This document shows, one piece after another, positions 24,789 through 36,950 of a DNA stretch of 64,000 nucleotides. Position numbers and translations under genes: made by a program. Within the stretch, counting starts at the first letter, position 1. Every line of letters starts with the position of its first letter. The stretch covers positions 11,691,949-11,755,948 of the forward strand of contig NC_132891.1 in NCBI RefSeq assembly GCF_030463535.1, read 5' to 3'. Source of the DNA: Salminus brasiliensis (Eukaryota; Chordata; Actinopteri; Characiformes; Bryconidae). The notes under the pieces were generated by a model. The model was not told the origin of the DNA, did no database searches, and was given only the letters and a program-made list of their open reading frames with translations.

Positions 24789-25421
24789 GTCAAGTCAAGT
24801 CAAATTTATTTGTATAGCGCTTTTTACAACTGTTGTCACAAAGCAGCTTTACATAATTAGTACTTAATAAAGGACAGAGACAGAGAAGAAAGACGAAATA
24901 ACATGAAGGTTCAAAGACCTCCGTGAGCAAGCCAACGGCGACAATGGCAAGGAAAAACTCCCTCAGAGCTGGAGGAAGAAACCTTGGGAGGAACCAAGAC
25001 TCACAAGGGGGACCCGACCCATCCTCCTCTGGCCAGACTATTTAAACATTAATGATAAAAATTACCAAAGCAGATACAACAGAAAGTTGATAGTGGTGAT
25101 ATTAATAGTGTCAGACAGACACGAGTCCATCTAGGTTTCAGCACGGCCACCAAACAGGCAGCAGCGGCAGGCGGGTGAGCCATGGGTCGTGGCGGGTTGG
25201 GGGGGACCCGCTGGCCGGACTGGTAGGTGGCAGCTGGTTAGACGCAGGTAAAGGGGACCTCAGCGGGCAATCTTCCAGCAGGTCGGGCTGGGTGGTCATT
25301 TACTCGAAGAAGGTAAAAGGAGAAAAGTTAGTTCTAAGAGGAATTTTATGGAGGGCAGAGAATGTTGAGAATCAGCATCTGGGTATGTCTGACGACTCCG
25401 GCAGGTCTGACTTGACTTGAC
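24789..25421. mobile_element. 633-bp non-autonomous element with 14-bp inverted ends
   Basis: Perfect terminal inverted repeats 'gtcaagtcaagtca' (24789-24802) and 'tgacttgacttgac' (25408-25421). The flanks share 'tatatt' (24783-24788 and 25422-25427), a possible 6-bp target duplication, though the flank is AT-rich. No transposase reading frame. Interior begins 'aatttatttgtatagcgc', a sequence type spread widely in fish genomes. Confidence 0.8.
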
Positions 25422-25824
25422 TATATTGGCAATGCCAATGCAGAGGGGTGATACAATGGAAATCTGCTAATATTTCTGCAATAATGTCTGTAAAACTCCA
25501 TACATACTACATAACAGGAAGTGAAAGTTCTTGAAATTTAGGTTCTTCTCTCTCACTTTTATAAAAATGGTTATATATATTAAAACCTTTAATTGAAACT
25601 TTATATTATGTGGGGTGGGCTTTACACACTCCACACATCTCTTTTACATTGGTTCTAATGTGTGGGGAAGGGGGACTTGGCTAGAACCTTGACATTAGGT
25701 AGATGTTCCAATCCAATAATCAATTGATAAATTGATCTCATATTGATTATGCAACAGGCTAAAATGTTAAGATTTAAAATTGGTGGATGCAAACACTGGC
25801 CATTGTTTCCCAACAGTTTCCCAA

Positions 25825-25925
25825 TCCTCACTAACCACCTTCAGAAAGTCAATAACAGCACAAAAGATAGAAACTGACATTTACCATGGCATCCATGTCT
25901 CAACGCCGAAGTTCCATAAGGCAAT
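25825..25925 (+). repeat. Dispersed repeat, copy 2
   Basis: Direct-orientation relative of 24160-24335 ('cctcactaacc', 'aacagcacaaaag', 'atgtctcaacgccg'). Confidence 0.55.
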
Positions 25926-28900
25926 GATAGGCTAACATTGCTAACAAACACTGGGTTTAGAAAGGCTATATACACATTTCGTTTTTATAAAATGGCATAC
26001 ATGTTATTATAACATACACTTATCAAGCAATTTAGTATGAAAACACTATACTAACACAAAAAAACACACCAAAAAAACTAAAAGGCCTCCTTTTAGATCT
26101 CAGGACTGCCAACATTTTTCCTGGCATGGATTTACAAAATTTTGGCCACATTCCACATGTTGCTGTATTTGCATCAGGCAAGTCCCCCAGATTTTCAGGA
26201 GCACTTTCATGCTGTGGATCTCCCATTCTACCATACCCTTAAAGTGTTCTATTGGGGCTTAATGAAGCTAAAACAGGTGCTTCATTCAGCAATGTAGAGT
26301 TTCTTTAATAGACAAAAGAAAGACTGTGTTTTAAACCCTATTTATTGTCTCGATGTGAAACTAATGACGCTCGTCACACTCACTGGACTCAGAGTCCAGT
26401 GTTTGTTTGCAATGTTGCAATGAGGTTTTAATGACCTGAAAGTGGTACAAATAGAATATTACCTCTTATGTCAATTAAATGTATTCATATAGCATCTTAT
26501 TACATATTGCAAATATTGACAATCTGTTTATAAATAGTCTAGTAAAGCACTTTTTGTCCTATTGAATGCTTATATCTAAGTGTGACTTTATAATATTGTC
26601 TATCATAAATGCATATTTTAGATTTGCACATATTGTAATGCAGAAAAGGACGTGGACGTGGTTGCACAATTGATTTGTCCAGTTTTAACAAGCTCTATGA
26701 GTTTTACACCCATTTTTTGCTTTTCACAGGGGTTCCAACATAACCCTGTCACACTTGCTATGCCAGTGTGCCTTTTGATGTAATTGCTGTAGCACCTGTA
26801 ATTACAGTAGAAGCTTACAATTTCTACTATTAGCTACTCATTTTCCTCACCATATATCAAATATAATGGTGTAAAAATGATAGACTGTACTTATAGTAGA
26901 ATGTCAGTATCTACATCTAATTATTCACTTCATTTGACCAGAAAAACACTCTTGCCAACTCTCAAAAACATGCTGCATGAACGCTTAAGACAGTCGCAGT
27001 TGTACAAGGTGAACAGCCAGGCATTAATTCAGAACATGTTTTACTTCGAACTATAAAACAAATGGGCCTCCAGGTATTGCATTGTATGCCATTCTGGTTG
27101 CGTGCTGGCTTGGATTTAACCTTTTCTTGCTTGGTCTTTAAAATGCCATCCTGTTTTAATTGGAGTCCCACTAAGCCTTTAGTTATCTAGGCATTTTGTT
27201 GGAGGAACAAGTGTATCAGTAGAAACAAGCCAAAGAAGCCAATTCTGCTTGCCTGTCATGAAAGCGGCTGATCTGGATCTCTTCCATTTTAAAACTTTTT
27301 TTCACTACGGCAATCAATTTTCCAAGAAGGAGACATTACCAAAGACTCTGCTATCTGCCAACTTCTTGATTATGGAAAAAGAAGAGTTGCTCTTCTATGC
27401 ATTTTTCATTGTGGAAAGACTTTAAAAGCTTCTTTCTTTCATAGATAAAAAGAGATATGCTGGTAACTGAGCAAGGATTCTCATTCATGAGAAAAGTCAT
27501 TGAACATTTACACCCTGTAACAAAGCCATGGCACACTTAAGAGCTTATGCTTTGAATGATGTGTTGTACTGCAGCAGGGCACGGGAATAACTCGTAGTTC
27601 CCCACTGTTTGCGATTGCTACAGAATGTTACAGATTTTGTCCCCTGCAAGTCCTTTGCAAACATTGTCTCCTCTCCTTATTCTGACAGCTGCCCTCTATT
27701 TTCACTCTCGGCTGAAATTTCCGGCGGCTGATCAATTCTGTCTGGACGCATTTGCAAAACCATGTATTTCTTCTTGCCTTACAGTCACTCTGTGTTCTGT
27801 TCCTGGATGTATTCTGTTTTGCCAACAGTCCAATACCCAGCAATGTCAAAAGCCATCAGGCCATCAAACGTGAGCATGGCACAATTCATCATAGATAATG
27901 TCTCACTGTCTCACTGAGGCCGACCCAGCAGCTACAGCAGGTCGTCATCGGTTCTGGGACACACTGCAGCGTGCCTCCTTCCGCTAGCACAAACTCTATT
28001 TAAGTTAATTTTCAAATGCGTGAAACTTGCGCCTTTCCTGTACCCAAGCATTTTTCCGTCTCTCTAAGCCAAGCAGAATGCGTAACAAAAAACAACAGCC
28101 ATTCCCCAGTGTTGTTTCTTTGATTGCCTGAGCGCTGCTGTAGGCCTCTGAGGACACGAAGAAGCACAATCTGCAGAGGAGTCGACGAGAGCAGGAAGGC
28201 GATCTAGCAGTCCATTAAGCCTATTCAGTCCATCATGTGGACTAAGAGTGCACTAAGCATCAATTACATAGTGAAAGCTTATAAGAGCAGGCTTGATTTA
28301 GCCCCAGGACAATGGGGGCGCAGCATACCTGGCTCAGGGGACACTGACAGAACACTTATTAATTCTAATTACGCAGCAGTACCGGTGCTTAAATTGTATT
28401 AGAATCTGCATAGCCAATTCATACTGCATCAACAGTTACCAGGTGCAAAGGGTGAAGGTGTATATTGTGACCTCCTAAGAGACACCCATTAGAATCAACC
28501 TGGCCGCCCTAAAAACACTACTCAGCAAAAAAATAAACATTAGACCAGCAATAATTGTTTTCCCCCAATGGAAATTGGTCAGGTAGCCTTAAACCATTAC
28601 ATGAAAACCTTTTTAAATAATTCATGTTATGTAAGTAAGTATCCAACAAAGCAGCCGTGCACTGAAGACATATACATTTAATATAATTTAATATAATTAT
28701 ATAATGCAAATAATGATGTTTTTGCATAAAAGCACTACTAAAAACAGCATGTCATTGCCAGGCCTTTCAGCCTCCAGTCAGGCATGGTTAAAGCCAGGGT
28801 AATGGCAGAGGATACAGCTCAAGTTCTGCAGCCAGACAGAGCAGCTGCTAATTGCCTGTAATGTTCGTCAGCTGTGCTTTCTCACCAGCCTCTAAAGTGC

Positions 28901-29390
28901 TGCGGTATGTTCTTTCTTCTCCTGTTGCAAAGCCACATGTGGAATGTGATCTCCCATAGACAAACATTGCTGTGTCATCTTTAAAATGATATCTGCAGCT
29001 GCCACGGACAAGAAGTGTGTGCAGCATCATGAATGGTCGTAGAAAGGATGGCTGTTGTTTTTAATATTTGGCATTATGCAGTATTGCCAGTGTTGTTGTT
29101 CTCATTATGTAGTATGTGCAGTATTAGGGCTGGGGGACATATTGTTACTTATTTGTTATAATGAAATTGGCACTTGCAATACAGCAATATGTATATTGAC
29201 AATTAGGGTAATTAACTATGTATCCGATTCCTATTATTCTTCTTTTTATTTTTCTAACTCTTATCAGATTTTCCCTCATAACTAATCCCACAGATTTCAA
29301 GATATTCAGGATATTAACTTCAGCTTCCTAGTCTTATTCTGTCTGTGCAATTCAGGCTTGTATTCAGCTTTTTTTCACTTTGTTTTTTAC
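25926..29390. other. Intergenic, no gene seen; possible enhancer-like part
   Basis: Unique sequence. The part 28190-28480 is repeat-free and includes 'attaattctaattacgc', with clustered TAAT homeodomain-type cores. No coding feature found. Confidence 0.5.
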
Positions 29391-29459
29391 AGAACTTTGC
29401 CCATAGCCCATAGGAATGAATGGGGTCCAAGTTTGAGCATCTTTCGTATGTCACAATGA

Positions 29460-29830
29460 TACATATAAACTAGTAACACCCAACCAACAACATGGGGTAC
29501 CACAGCACCCACTTGGTAACACCCTAGCAACACCCTAAGACACCATCACAACCACCTCGGTTATCATAGCAACTATATCCTGAAACCCCGGGGGTTGTCT
29601 GATGATGGTGAGTCTAAAGAGGTCACACTTTCCAGATGTGTGCAATCAAGGCCTTAATATATGGACATAATCCAACAGATGAACATAATTGTAGCCAAAA
29701 TAATGATAACTACCAGTGTTCACCAAAACCCAGCACATCACCACAATTAGTGGGATGTAGTTGCTACGTTATCTCAGGTGGTTGCTAGGGTGTTGCCTAG
29801 AGTGCTATAAGCAATAAAGTGCAATACAGT
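29460..29830. repeat. Probable inverted-repeat element with CCCTAGCAAC units
   Basis: 'taacaccctagcaacaccct' near 29516-29535 faces 'ggttgctagggtgttgccta' near 29780-29799 in inverse orientation. The 'ctagcaac' type unit is common in fish non-autonomous transposons. Ends not defined. Confidence 0.5.
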
Positions 29831-32329
29831 ATTTTGTTGAGCTCTAATCCAGTAAATATTAGGGAGACCTATATTTACATGTGTGCTTTTCTTAACAGAA
29901 TTGGGCTTGGTGAAGCAACTCATCTGTCTACTGTATTTCTCACATTTGATGGTCTTATCATTTCAGGGCCATTGTAAGAGTCATCAGCAGAATCTGACTC
30001 CTTCTCTTTTTCCAGACACAGACATAATGGCTGTTTTTGTGAGATGATGAAAGCCATTGATCCTTCCATGCCTTTAACTCAATGTTAATCCCTCCACAGC
30101 AGCCAAGACCGACACAGAGTTCGGAGCACACATCAAAGGCTGCCCCCCCCAGGAGTGGTTCTTACCAACAAGCATCCCACTGCACACACATACACACACA
30201 CACTCACACACACCCCTCATTTATTTCAATCCAATCCCCCAGCTCTGCTCTGAGAGAGGAGAGTGAATCATACCTCTCAGGCCTTTGTGGTGCTCTCGGG
30301 TGCATACATTATTTCTTACTCCACGCAATGAGCCCCCCTCCCTTTTCTCCAAAGGGCTGCAGAGCACAAGGAAGTACTCGGTAATAAACACAAGGCAATT
30401 TGTCTAAGGAAGTGGCAGGGACAGGAGGGGCTGATACAGATTGTTCTCATAATTGTTGCCATCTAGAGCACAGAAAGTCACCTTGTTTTGTCAGGCCATT
30501 CTGTTATTATGGGCGAATAATAACAGGGGCAGGCACGCGGTGGCAGGCCGACCGCCACAGAGTCCTCTCCCGGAATGGTAGCAGTGTGCCAGGCTGCACA
30601 GCAGATTGTACAGGGGCCCTGGAGCATGAATAGAGAAACTAAAGACAGTATCAGTCTCCCTCCTACTTCTTTCATGTCTTCACGTCAGACCCTCTTATGC
30701 CCAGTGACTTCAAACCACATTCATCTCCAAGCGGGAGCCAGGAGATGAAGCAATCCAAGAGAAGCCAGCCCGGTCCGATGTATATTTTATGAAAATAGCA
30801 TTTGCACCATGAATTGTTGATGGAGGAAAACAGGGGCGGAAGTTTTCGTTTTTTTGCCATGGTTGTGGTCTCCCCTGTTAACATGTTGGTGCGCCTTTAA
30901 AGAGCTTTATCATGCAGTATCAGCCTGGAATCCATGCTGCACAATGGGGGGGTTAATGGAAGCTTTCAAAGCCTAAGATAAGCTCAGGCTATTACAGGGA
31001 ACACATGCTGCTCTGTAGTCTTCAGCATTGGCAATGCACATCAATGTTCTCAACATGACATCAGCTGTGACTGATGGCTCCTGATGCTGAAGCTTGAAGT
31101 GCATACATTTAGATGTTCAGGATGTTTTGCTAGCCTGAATTTTTCAGCACTCTTGCTCTGAGATGTTGCTGGGTTAAGCCAAGGCCACTCCAAGAACAAT
31201 GACTCGCATCTCAAGTGATTCAATTATGGGGGGAAGCCATCATAAATTCATGCAATGAAAGACATGCACATCTGTGTGAGACAATGATTGTTCAAACAAC
31301 GCTGTGTGAATTACCATGAATTCCTTCAGCTGGAATTCAGAGCAGGGAGGACAGTCTGTTCCTTCTCTGTGCCATGAATATTAAAACAGCATCAAATATT
31401 TAAACACACACGCGTGCGTGCGCACACACACACACATACACACAAGTATGTCTCAGTAGGATCTGACTTGAGTTTCCAAATATAGAAGAGTTAAAAACCC
31501 ATCAAAAGCAAATCAGCACCCAAATAACTCAGAAGCTCCCAGTATTAATCATTCATTTCCATAAGTGACCATCCTCTTTTTTATATGCAAAGGAGGTCCC
31601 TGGTCATTGTCTAGCATGTTGAATGTGTGGATGGTTATTCTCTGACAACTGTCCAGGGTCTGATAGATAGCTCAACTGATAGATAGAGTTACAGAAGATT
31701 ATCTGAGACAAATTGGTCAAAATCATTAAGGTCAAAATGCTAAAAAAGAGAGCCGCTGTGAGACTGAAAGTAAAGTGTTTCTATTTGGGACAGTTGGCCA
31801 CTGTATGATAAGATAAAAAGAGAGTTTTTTTTCTGTCATTAACTGATAACTCTCAAGTCACAACCAAAATCCACACCAAACAAATAATATATAGAACAAA
31901 TAATATATAATATTATTACAAATAATATAATATACATATATATAATATTCAACAAATAATATATAGTATATAATATATAGTTCACAGTTATCTTTACAGA
32001 AAGTGCCCTTTTGCAGTAATGTATTAGGATATGTATATACAATAAAATGATATTACAGAAAGTAACATATTCTTTCTGAGTGACAGTCAGTAGATGAGTT
32101 AGCCAGATTTTTGGGTACACTTGTAAGGTACACCTTCTACATAAAGCACAGTAAGTTCCCTAGTTAGATACATTTGCATTCAAAATTATATAGCCTCCAT
32201 TACGAGCTCCATCTACTAGCAAAACGTACAAACTCTCACTCAACCAAACAAGACCAATTTAAATAGCTCAACATGACCAATAGAAAAGGCTTTCTCCAAA
32301 TTCAACACAAAATGCTGCTCTTAATGATG
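29831..32329. other. Intergenic, microsatellites and unique DNA
   Basis: CA repeats at 30181-30213 and 31405-31444 (the latter with a CGTGCG core), and an AT-rich stretch with 'aataatata' direct repeats at 31885-31985. Regions 30390-30960 and 31000-31380 look unique and balanced in base composition, and could be regulatory. No exon seen. Confidence 0.5.
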
Positions 32330-32800
32330 GCTGTAGTCCCAGAATTATTCAACCCCTCAATAGAATCCCTCATAAAAGCACACATTTACAAATCAGGTGG
32401 CAAATCAGGTGGCAAATCAAGGGCTTCATTAGTTGCATTAAGTGTGCTTGAGATAAAACACATAAAATATCTGGACTTTCATGTTAGAAAAATGTCAAGA
32501 TTCCCAAAAATTTTAAAAAAGAGATCCTTGCCTTGCACAGACAAGGAAATATATACAATAAGAGAGCAACTGCTTTGACTGCTCCTAGAGATACAGGCAG
32601 ACTTGTGAACTTCAAAGTCACTGTCCGCTGCCTGGACATCAAATTCTAGAAGGAAACGCCATGCCATCTGTGAGGAAGCAGAGACTTTGGCCTTCCAACA
32701 AATGTCCACCAAAGCTTGGTTTCAGAAAAAGTCCTGGAAACCTGACCAGAAAAATCTTTGGTGGAATTTGGTGATCAGCATGCAAACCCTGGAGTGAACT
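32330..32800 (+). repeat. Probable degraded transposon-derived repeat
   Basis: Begins 'cagaattattcaacccct' and contains 'aaagtcactgtccgctgcct' (32619-32638), sequence types I associate with dispersed fish DNA transposons. Includes a short tandem 'caaatcaggtgg' at 32388-32413. No readable transposase. Confidence 0.3.
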
Positions 32801-34714
32801 GGAGGTTGTGTTTAGCTATTTACAATGTTCCTGTTTGGTTGGGTTATTACAAACAGCTGAAAGTTTGGACATTTTGCTAAAAAAACGAATTTGCGGTGAA
32901 GACTGAATAATTCATATCAACTGTAAAAGATATGAATCAAAATCCATAGCAACTGTAATAAGAGAGACAGATAGATAACTGGATGGATAAACAAATAGCC
33001 AAACAGATGAACAAATAGATAAACAGCTGGATAGATATATAGAGATAGATAGCTTGATAAATGGGCTAACCAACAAATACATAAACAGTTAAGCAGTGCC
33101 TCAGCACAGAGTCTTATCTGTGTCTGTCTATCTCTCCACACTCTTTAATCACAGGGATATCATGCTGATGAATTCCTCTTCAGGAGTGACGATTTCTCTG
33201 GAGTTCACGCCACAGGGCGAGCACTGAGTGGAACAGTGAAGGGCAGTCCGATGGGTGGAGAGAGCTATCTCTCAGTGATCTAGGTCAAGTTGTCTCCAGA
33301 TGAACCACTCTCAGTTCAAGTGAGTAAGAGGGAGCAAATTTAATTAGAGACCTGGGAAGATAAGCCTCACCACACCTCTTGGCTTGCCTCATTATATATA
33401 TAACAGCACTCAGTTCATGGCCAACTCTGGCGCAGGGCATATGCTTACTCAGAGGCTTTTTTATTTGCCAAAGAGTTGATATACTCAATTTAGTTGAGGT
33501 AATAAATAAATAGTTTATGCAATGTAAATATGAAATATGAATATGACTTGGGAGTCCCAACTGTCCAGTGTGAAAGTGTAGGACAGCAAGAGTGTGATTA
33601 ATAACCTTTTCGGGGGGATCTCTGCATGAGCACCCATGTAAACTAACGGGTTTGTGCTGTTTTCGACGCTTTTTCCAGCTCAGCTCAAATGTTCTTTGTA
33701 AATACCCCAGGTTCAGTAGCTGCTGTTTGCATGCTGAGCACAGCATGTACTGAAATTAGTTTTGATACAATCAGGAAAATATCACTGAATATCAATAAAA
33801 CCATCACCTGATCCATTCATGCATTCATTACCCCCTCTCCAGGGGAACCGAACTGAAAAACAAACAGTATTTTTGCATTTATTCAATATTCTCTGCTTTC
33901 ATGCAGAGTGTATAAATGTGCAACGTGAATAAACGTGTGGACAGCTGAAGTGAAAAGCCATCAGCTCTCTCTAATCACTTGCAATTTGTCACTCTGTGTC
34001 AAAAGCACAAGACGCTAGATGACATTCTGATAATGACAGTCATTACACTGCTGGCTCTGCCTGTCATGTTGGGACTACATCAGTCGCGAACAAGTGGTCT
34101 TCGGAAGTGGCGCTGAATTCCCTACAGTGAACATTAGGCTGGCAACTGAGCAAAGAACGTTCTGCAGAAAAGAAGAAAGAAGAAATGTACTTCTCCTTTG
34201 TATTTAACTGCATGAAAAAGGAAAGAACAAATGAGGCATGGTCGGTGACATGGCATACTTCGTCTTTTGAGTCTGTCCACTTCAAATCCAGCTTTGATCT
34301 TTTGAGACCTAGGGGGGATCAAGCGCACCTGAGCTTTTCATCAGGATGAACTCCTGCACCAGAGGGATCAGTCCTACAGAAAGTAATTTGCTGTCAGCCG
34401 GTGTGATTCAAGCCTGGTGCACTTTTGTAAGAGACACATAGTTCACAGATGTCTAGTAAAGCACACGTGCACTAGTTAGGAGTGTATCATTACTTTAATG
34501 ACTGGGCCACAGTCTCTGGCCTGTTTGTGACCATTTGCCCAGGCGGTGATGTCTGGAGGGCTAAACTGAGGGGCAGTGAAGGAGGTACTGTGTGTGGAAC
34601 TGTCATAAAGTTAAGGAGATATCTGGAGTGTCTCTACTTTCATCTCTGATTATTAGTTTATTAATCAAAGTAGACAGTAGAGATTTAGTTTTGGTTCCTC
34701 TTCTTCGAGAAGAT

Positions 34715-34802
34715 GGCTAGATAGATAGATAGATAGATAGATAGGCAGACCGACTGACAGACACACAGCTGAGGGATGAACAACAGACAGACAGACAGAC
34801 AG
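34715..34802. repeat. (GATA)n and (GACA)n microsatellite cluster
   Basis: About seven GATA units, then five GACA units after a 40-nt interval. GATA/GACA pairs are frequent in fish. Confidence 0.9.
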
Positions 34803-35691
34803 GTATATAGACAGCTAAGGGATGGACAGCAGACAGAGCAACAGATAGATAAATAGAGAGGTAGACGTCATATACCTTACACATAAGGTTTTTACATTTT
34901 GGACCTTTCAAGTATGGTATGTTCAAATGCCTTCAACTTGTTTCTGTGAATATAAAAATACTATGCCTATACTGGGTTGTATAAACATGTTGTAATTACA
35001 TTTGTGAGCAATACTGCCTCCTTTTGGTGAGATATGTTTTTTTTTTTACAACAAATATCAGCAATGGTTCCTAAATTTACTGTTCACCAAGAGAGCCTTT
35101 GACTGTAAAAGATGGAATTGTATAAGCAATACCTAAACGTTCACAACCAAAGCATAATAACTCAACACAGACATCCCATTTGTACATTTTCTTTAATTGG
35201 ATTTGCTTTTGATTATCAAACGATAAGTTACAAAAATGATGAACTGTCAGGAGAGTGGCATATCTTGGCACATTGTTTAACCTCTTATCTCGGCCGCTGT
35301 TACTTCCATATACTGTAAGTGTTTTTTTAAGGGTAAATTTCCCACTTTCATACCATTAAAACACAAACATAAGAATCTCTCTAACTACAGTTTGGACCAT
35401 ACTGAATATTTTATGGTTTGTGTTTCCTAACTCTCTGACCTTGTTTCTTCAACATCTATCATGTGAATGTGATTGTGCTGTGAATGTGAAAACAAGAGTT
35501 AAATATGTGTATGTGCGATACATACATAACCTCTCACACAAATGTAGACACATTAAATATGCACATACTGTACACATCACATGGTTGCACTCTGTATATA
35601 AGGAGGCTTTTCACACATGCTCATAATGCCTAATAATGTGCAATAAATAAAGGATATATCATATTGTCATTGCAACATTCCAACAAAAGTA

Positions 35692-35694
<3 letters not shown>

Positions 35695-35763
<69 letters not shown>
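35695..35763. repeat. (AT)n microsatellite
   Basis: About 69 nt of pure AT dinucleotides, self-complementary and likely length-variable. Confidence 0.95.
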
Positions 35764-35765
<2 letters not shown>

Positions 35766-36260
35766 GCATTTAATTTAATGACATAAATGAAGTAGGTTTA
35801 TGGTTCTGAATACATTATTCTGGAAATGAAATATAAAATAAACAATGTTACTGTGAAATGATATAAATTGGGGCAAATTGGGCTTGGTCTAATCAAGGAA
35901 AACAGGTTCCACAGAAAGAAATGCTTCCTCAGCCTCCTGCTCTTCTTAACCAAGAGCCAGAATGAGGATACATTTGCATGCATTATACCAAAGGTTGTGC
36001 AGCAAGCATGCACACCTCTAAAAAAACTATGGGGCATTATTAACCCACCATTTAACCTTGCTTTAAGCTTTGTGTTATCAAGTATCAGTATGATACAGTG
36101 TTTACAGCACAGAAATTCAATAAAACCAGTCAGACATCTTTATGCTTGTGCTAAAATCAGTAGACATAAAGGGATTCACAATAACCAATAACAAACATGA
36201 GCACAGTGTTTGGAGCAGCACTTTGAGGGAATAAATAAACTGTGCTAGTTCCGTGGGATT

Positions 36261-36266
36261 TTTATT
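36261..36266 (-). terminator. Polyadenylation signal AATAAA
   Basis: TTTATT on the plus strand, i.e. AATAAA in gene sense, about 490 nt after the slc2a1 stop codon. It is the first canonical signal downstream of the stop codon. Confidence 0.5.
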
Positions 36267-36749
36267 CACAGTACTAGATATACTGTATATATTAGTACTA
36301 TTATTTAGAACACAGTATAAATAAAACTAAGATATAAAGAGATTATTTAAGTGGAATGGTGTAAATAAAAGATGGTGGGATCTAGCAGTGGGCTCCTTTT
36401 TGGTAGGGAATGCAAGTGCTCAGTGGTAGAAAGAAATGGGGGTGCACCATTTATAAACTGACTAATTCCATTTTTTACTACACAAGACAAACAGAGGGGC
36501 AAATTCCCCTCTCTCAGGAAATAAAGAACCAAAATAATACTTTGCAAATATACATGTGGTTAAAAAAAACAAATATTTATGTACAGTCATAGGCTTCCTA
36601 TCTTTCCCACTTGGCTGCACAACTCCCCCTGCTGGAGGTAAATGCACCTATCATTGCTCTACATTCTACAGTATCTTCTCAGAGACTTCATCTCAGAGAA
36701 CATCCACTGGGCCAGTCTATCCCAATAGTGCAGGAGTACTATGAGGAGC
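36261..36749 (-). other. slc2a1: slc2a1 3' UTR, inferred
   Basis: Runs from the stop codon to the only AATAAA I see on the minus strand in this stretch (36261-36266). It contains a few ATTTA pentamers. The 3' end is inferred from the signal alone, and longer isoforms cannot be excluded. Confidence 0.5.
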
Positions 36750-36950
36750 TCAGAGCTGAGAGTCAGCCCCCAGCGCATTGAGCTCATCCGGAGCGTACTT
36801 CTCGGCTCCAGAGCTTGTGTTCTGTCGGAAGCCTGCCGAGATTTCATCAAACGTCCGGCCCTTGGTCTCAGGCACCTTGAAGTAGGTGAAGACGAAGAAG
36901 ATGAGCAGTAGCACGGTAAAGATGATGAAGACGTATGGGCCTGTCAGTTG
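36750..36950 (-). CDS. slc2a1: slc2a1 coding exon 10 and stop (codons 427-492)
   Basis: 201 nt including TGA, acceptor TTCTCAG. Encodes helix 12, [12 protein letters not shown] and the cytoplasmic tail ending GADSQL. The tail end differs from human only at the last residue (L for V) and keeps the class I PDZ pattern known to bind GIPC1 in mammals. T429 stands where human has the exofacial C429. Confidence 0.98.
   Translation of the reverse strand, partial: QLTGPYVFIIFTVLLLIFFVFTYFKVPETKGRTFDEISAGFRQNTSSGAEKYAPDELNALGADSQL

Larger units (their letters stand above)
32801..36260. other. Intergenic, microsatellites only
   Basis: Degenerate GATA-type run at 32965-33065, GATA at 34715-34745 with GACA at 34784-34802, and AT at 35695-35763. 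No exon or delimited repeat recognised. Confidence 0.6.

Noticed and set aside
33285..33746. 153-codon minus-strand ORF
   Set aside because: No recognisable domain and low-complexity context. No splice-linked partner exons.
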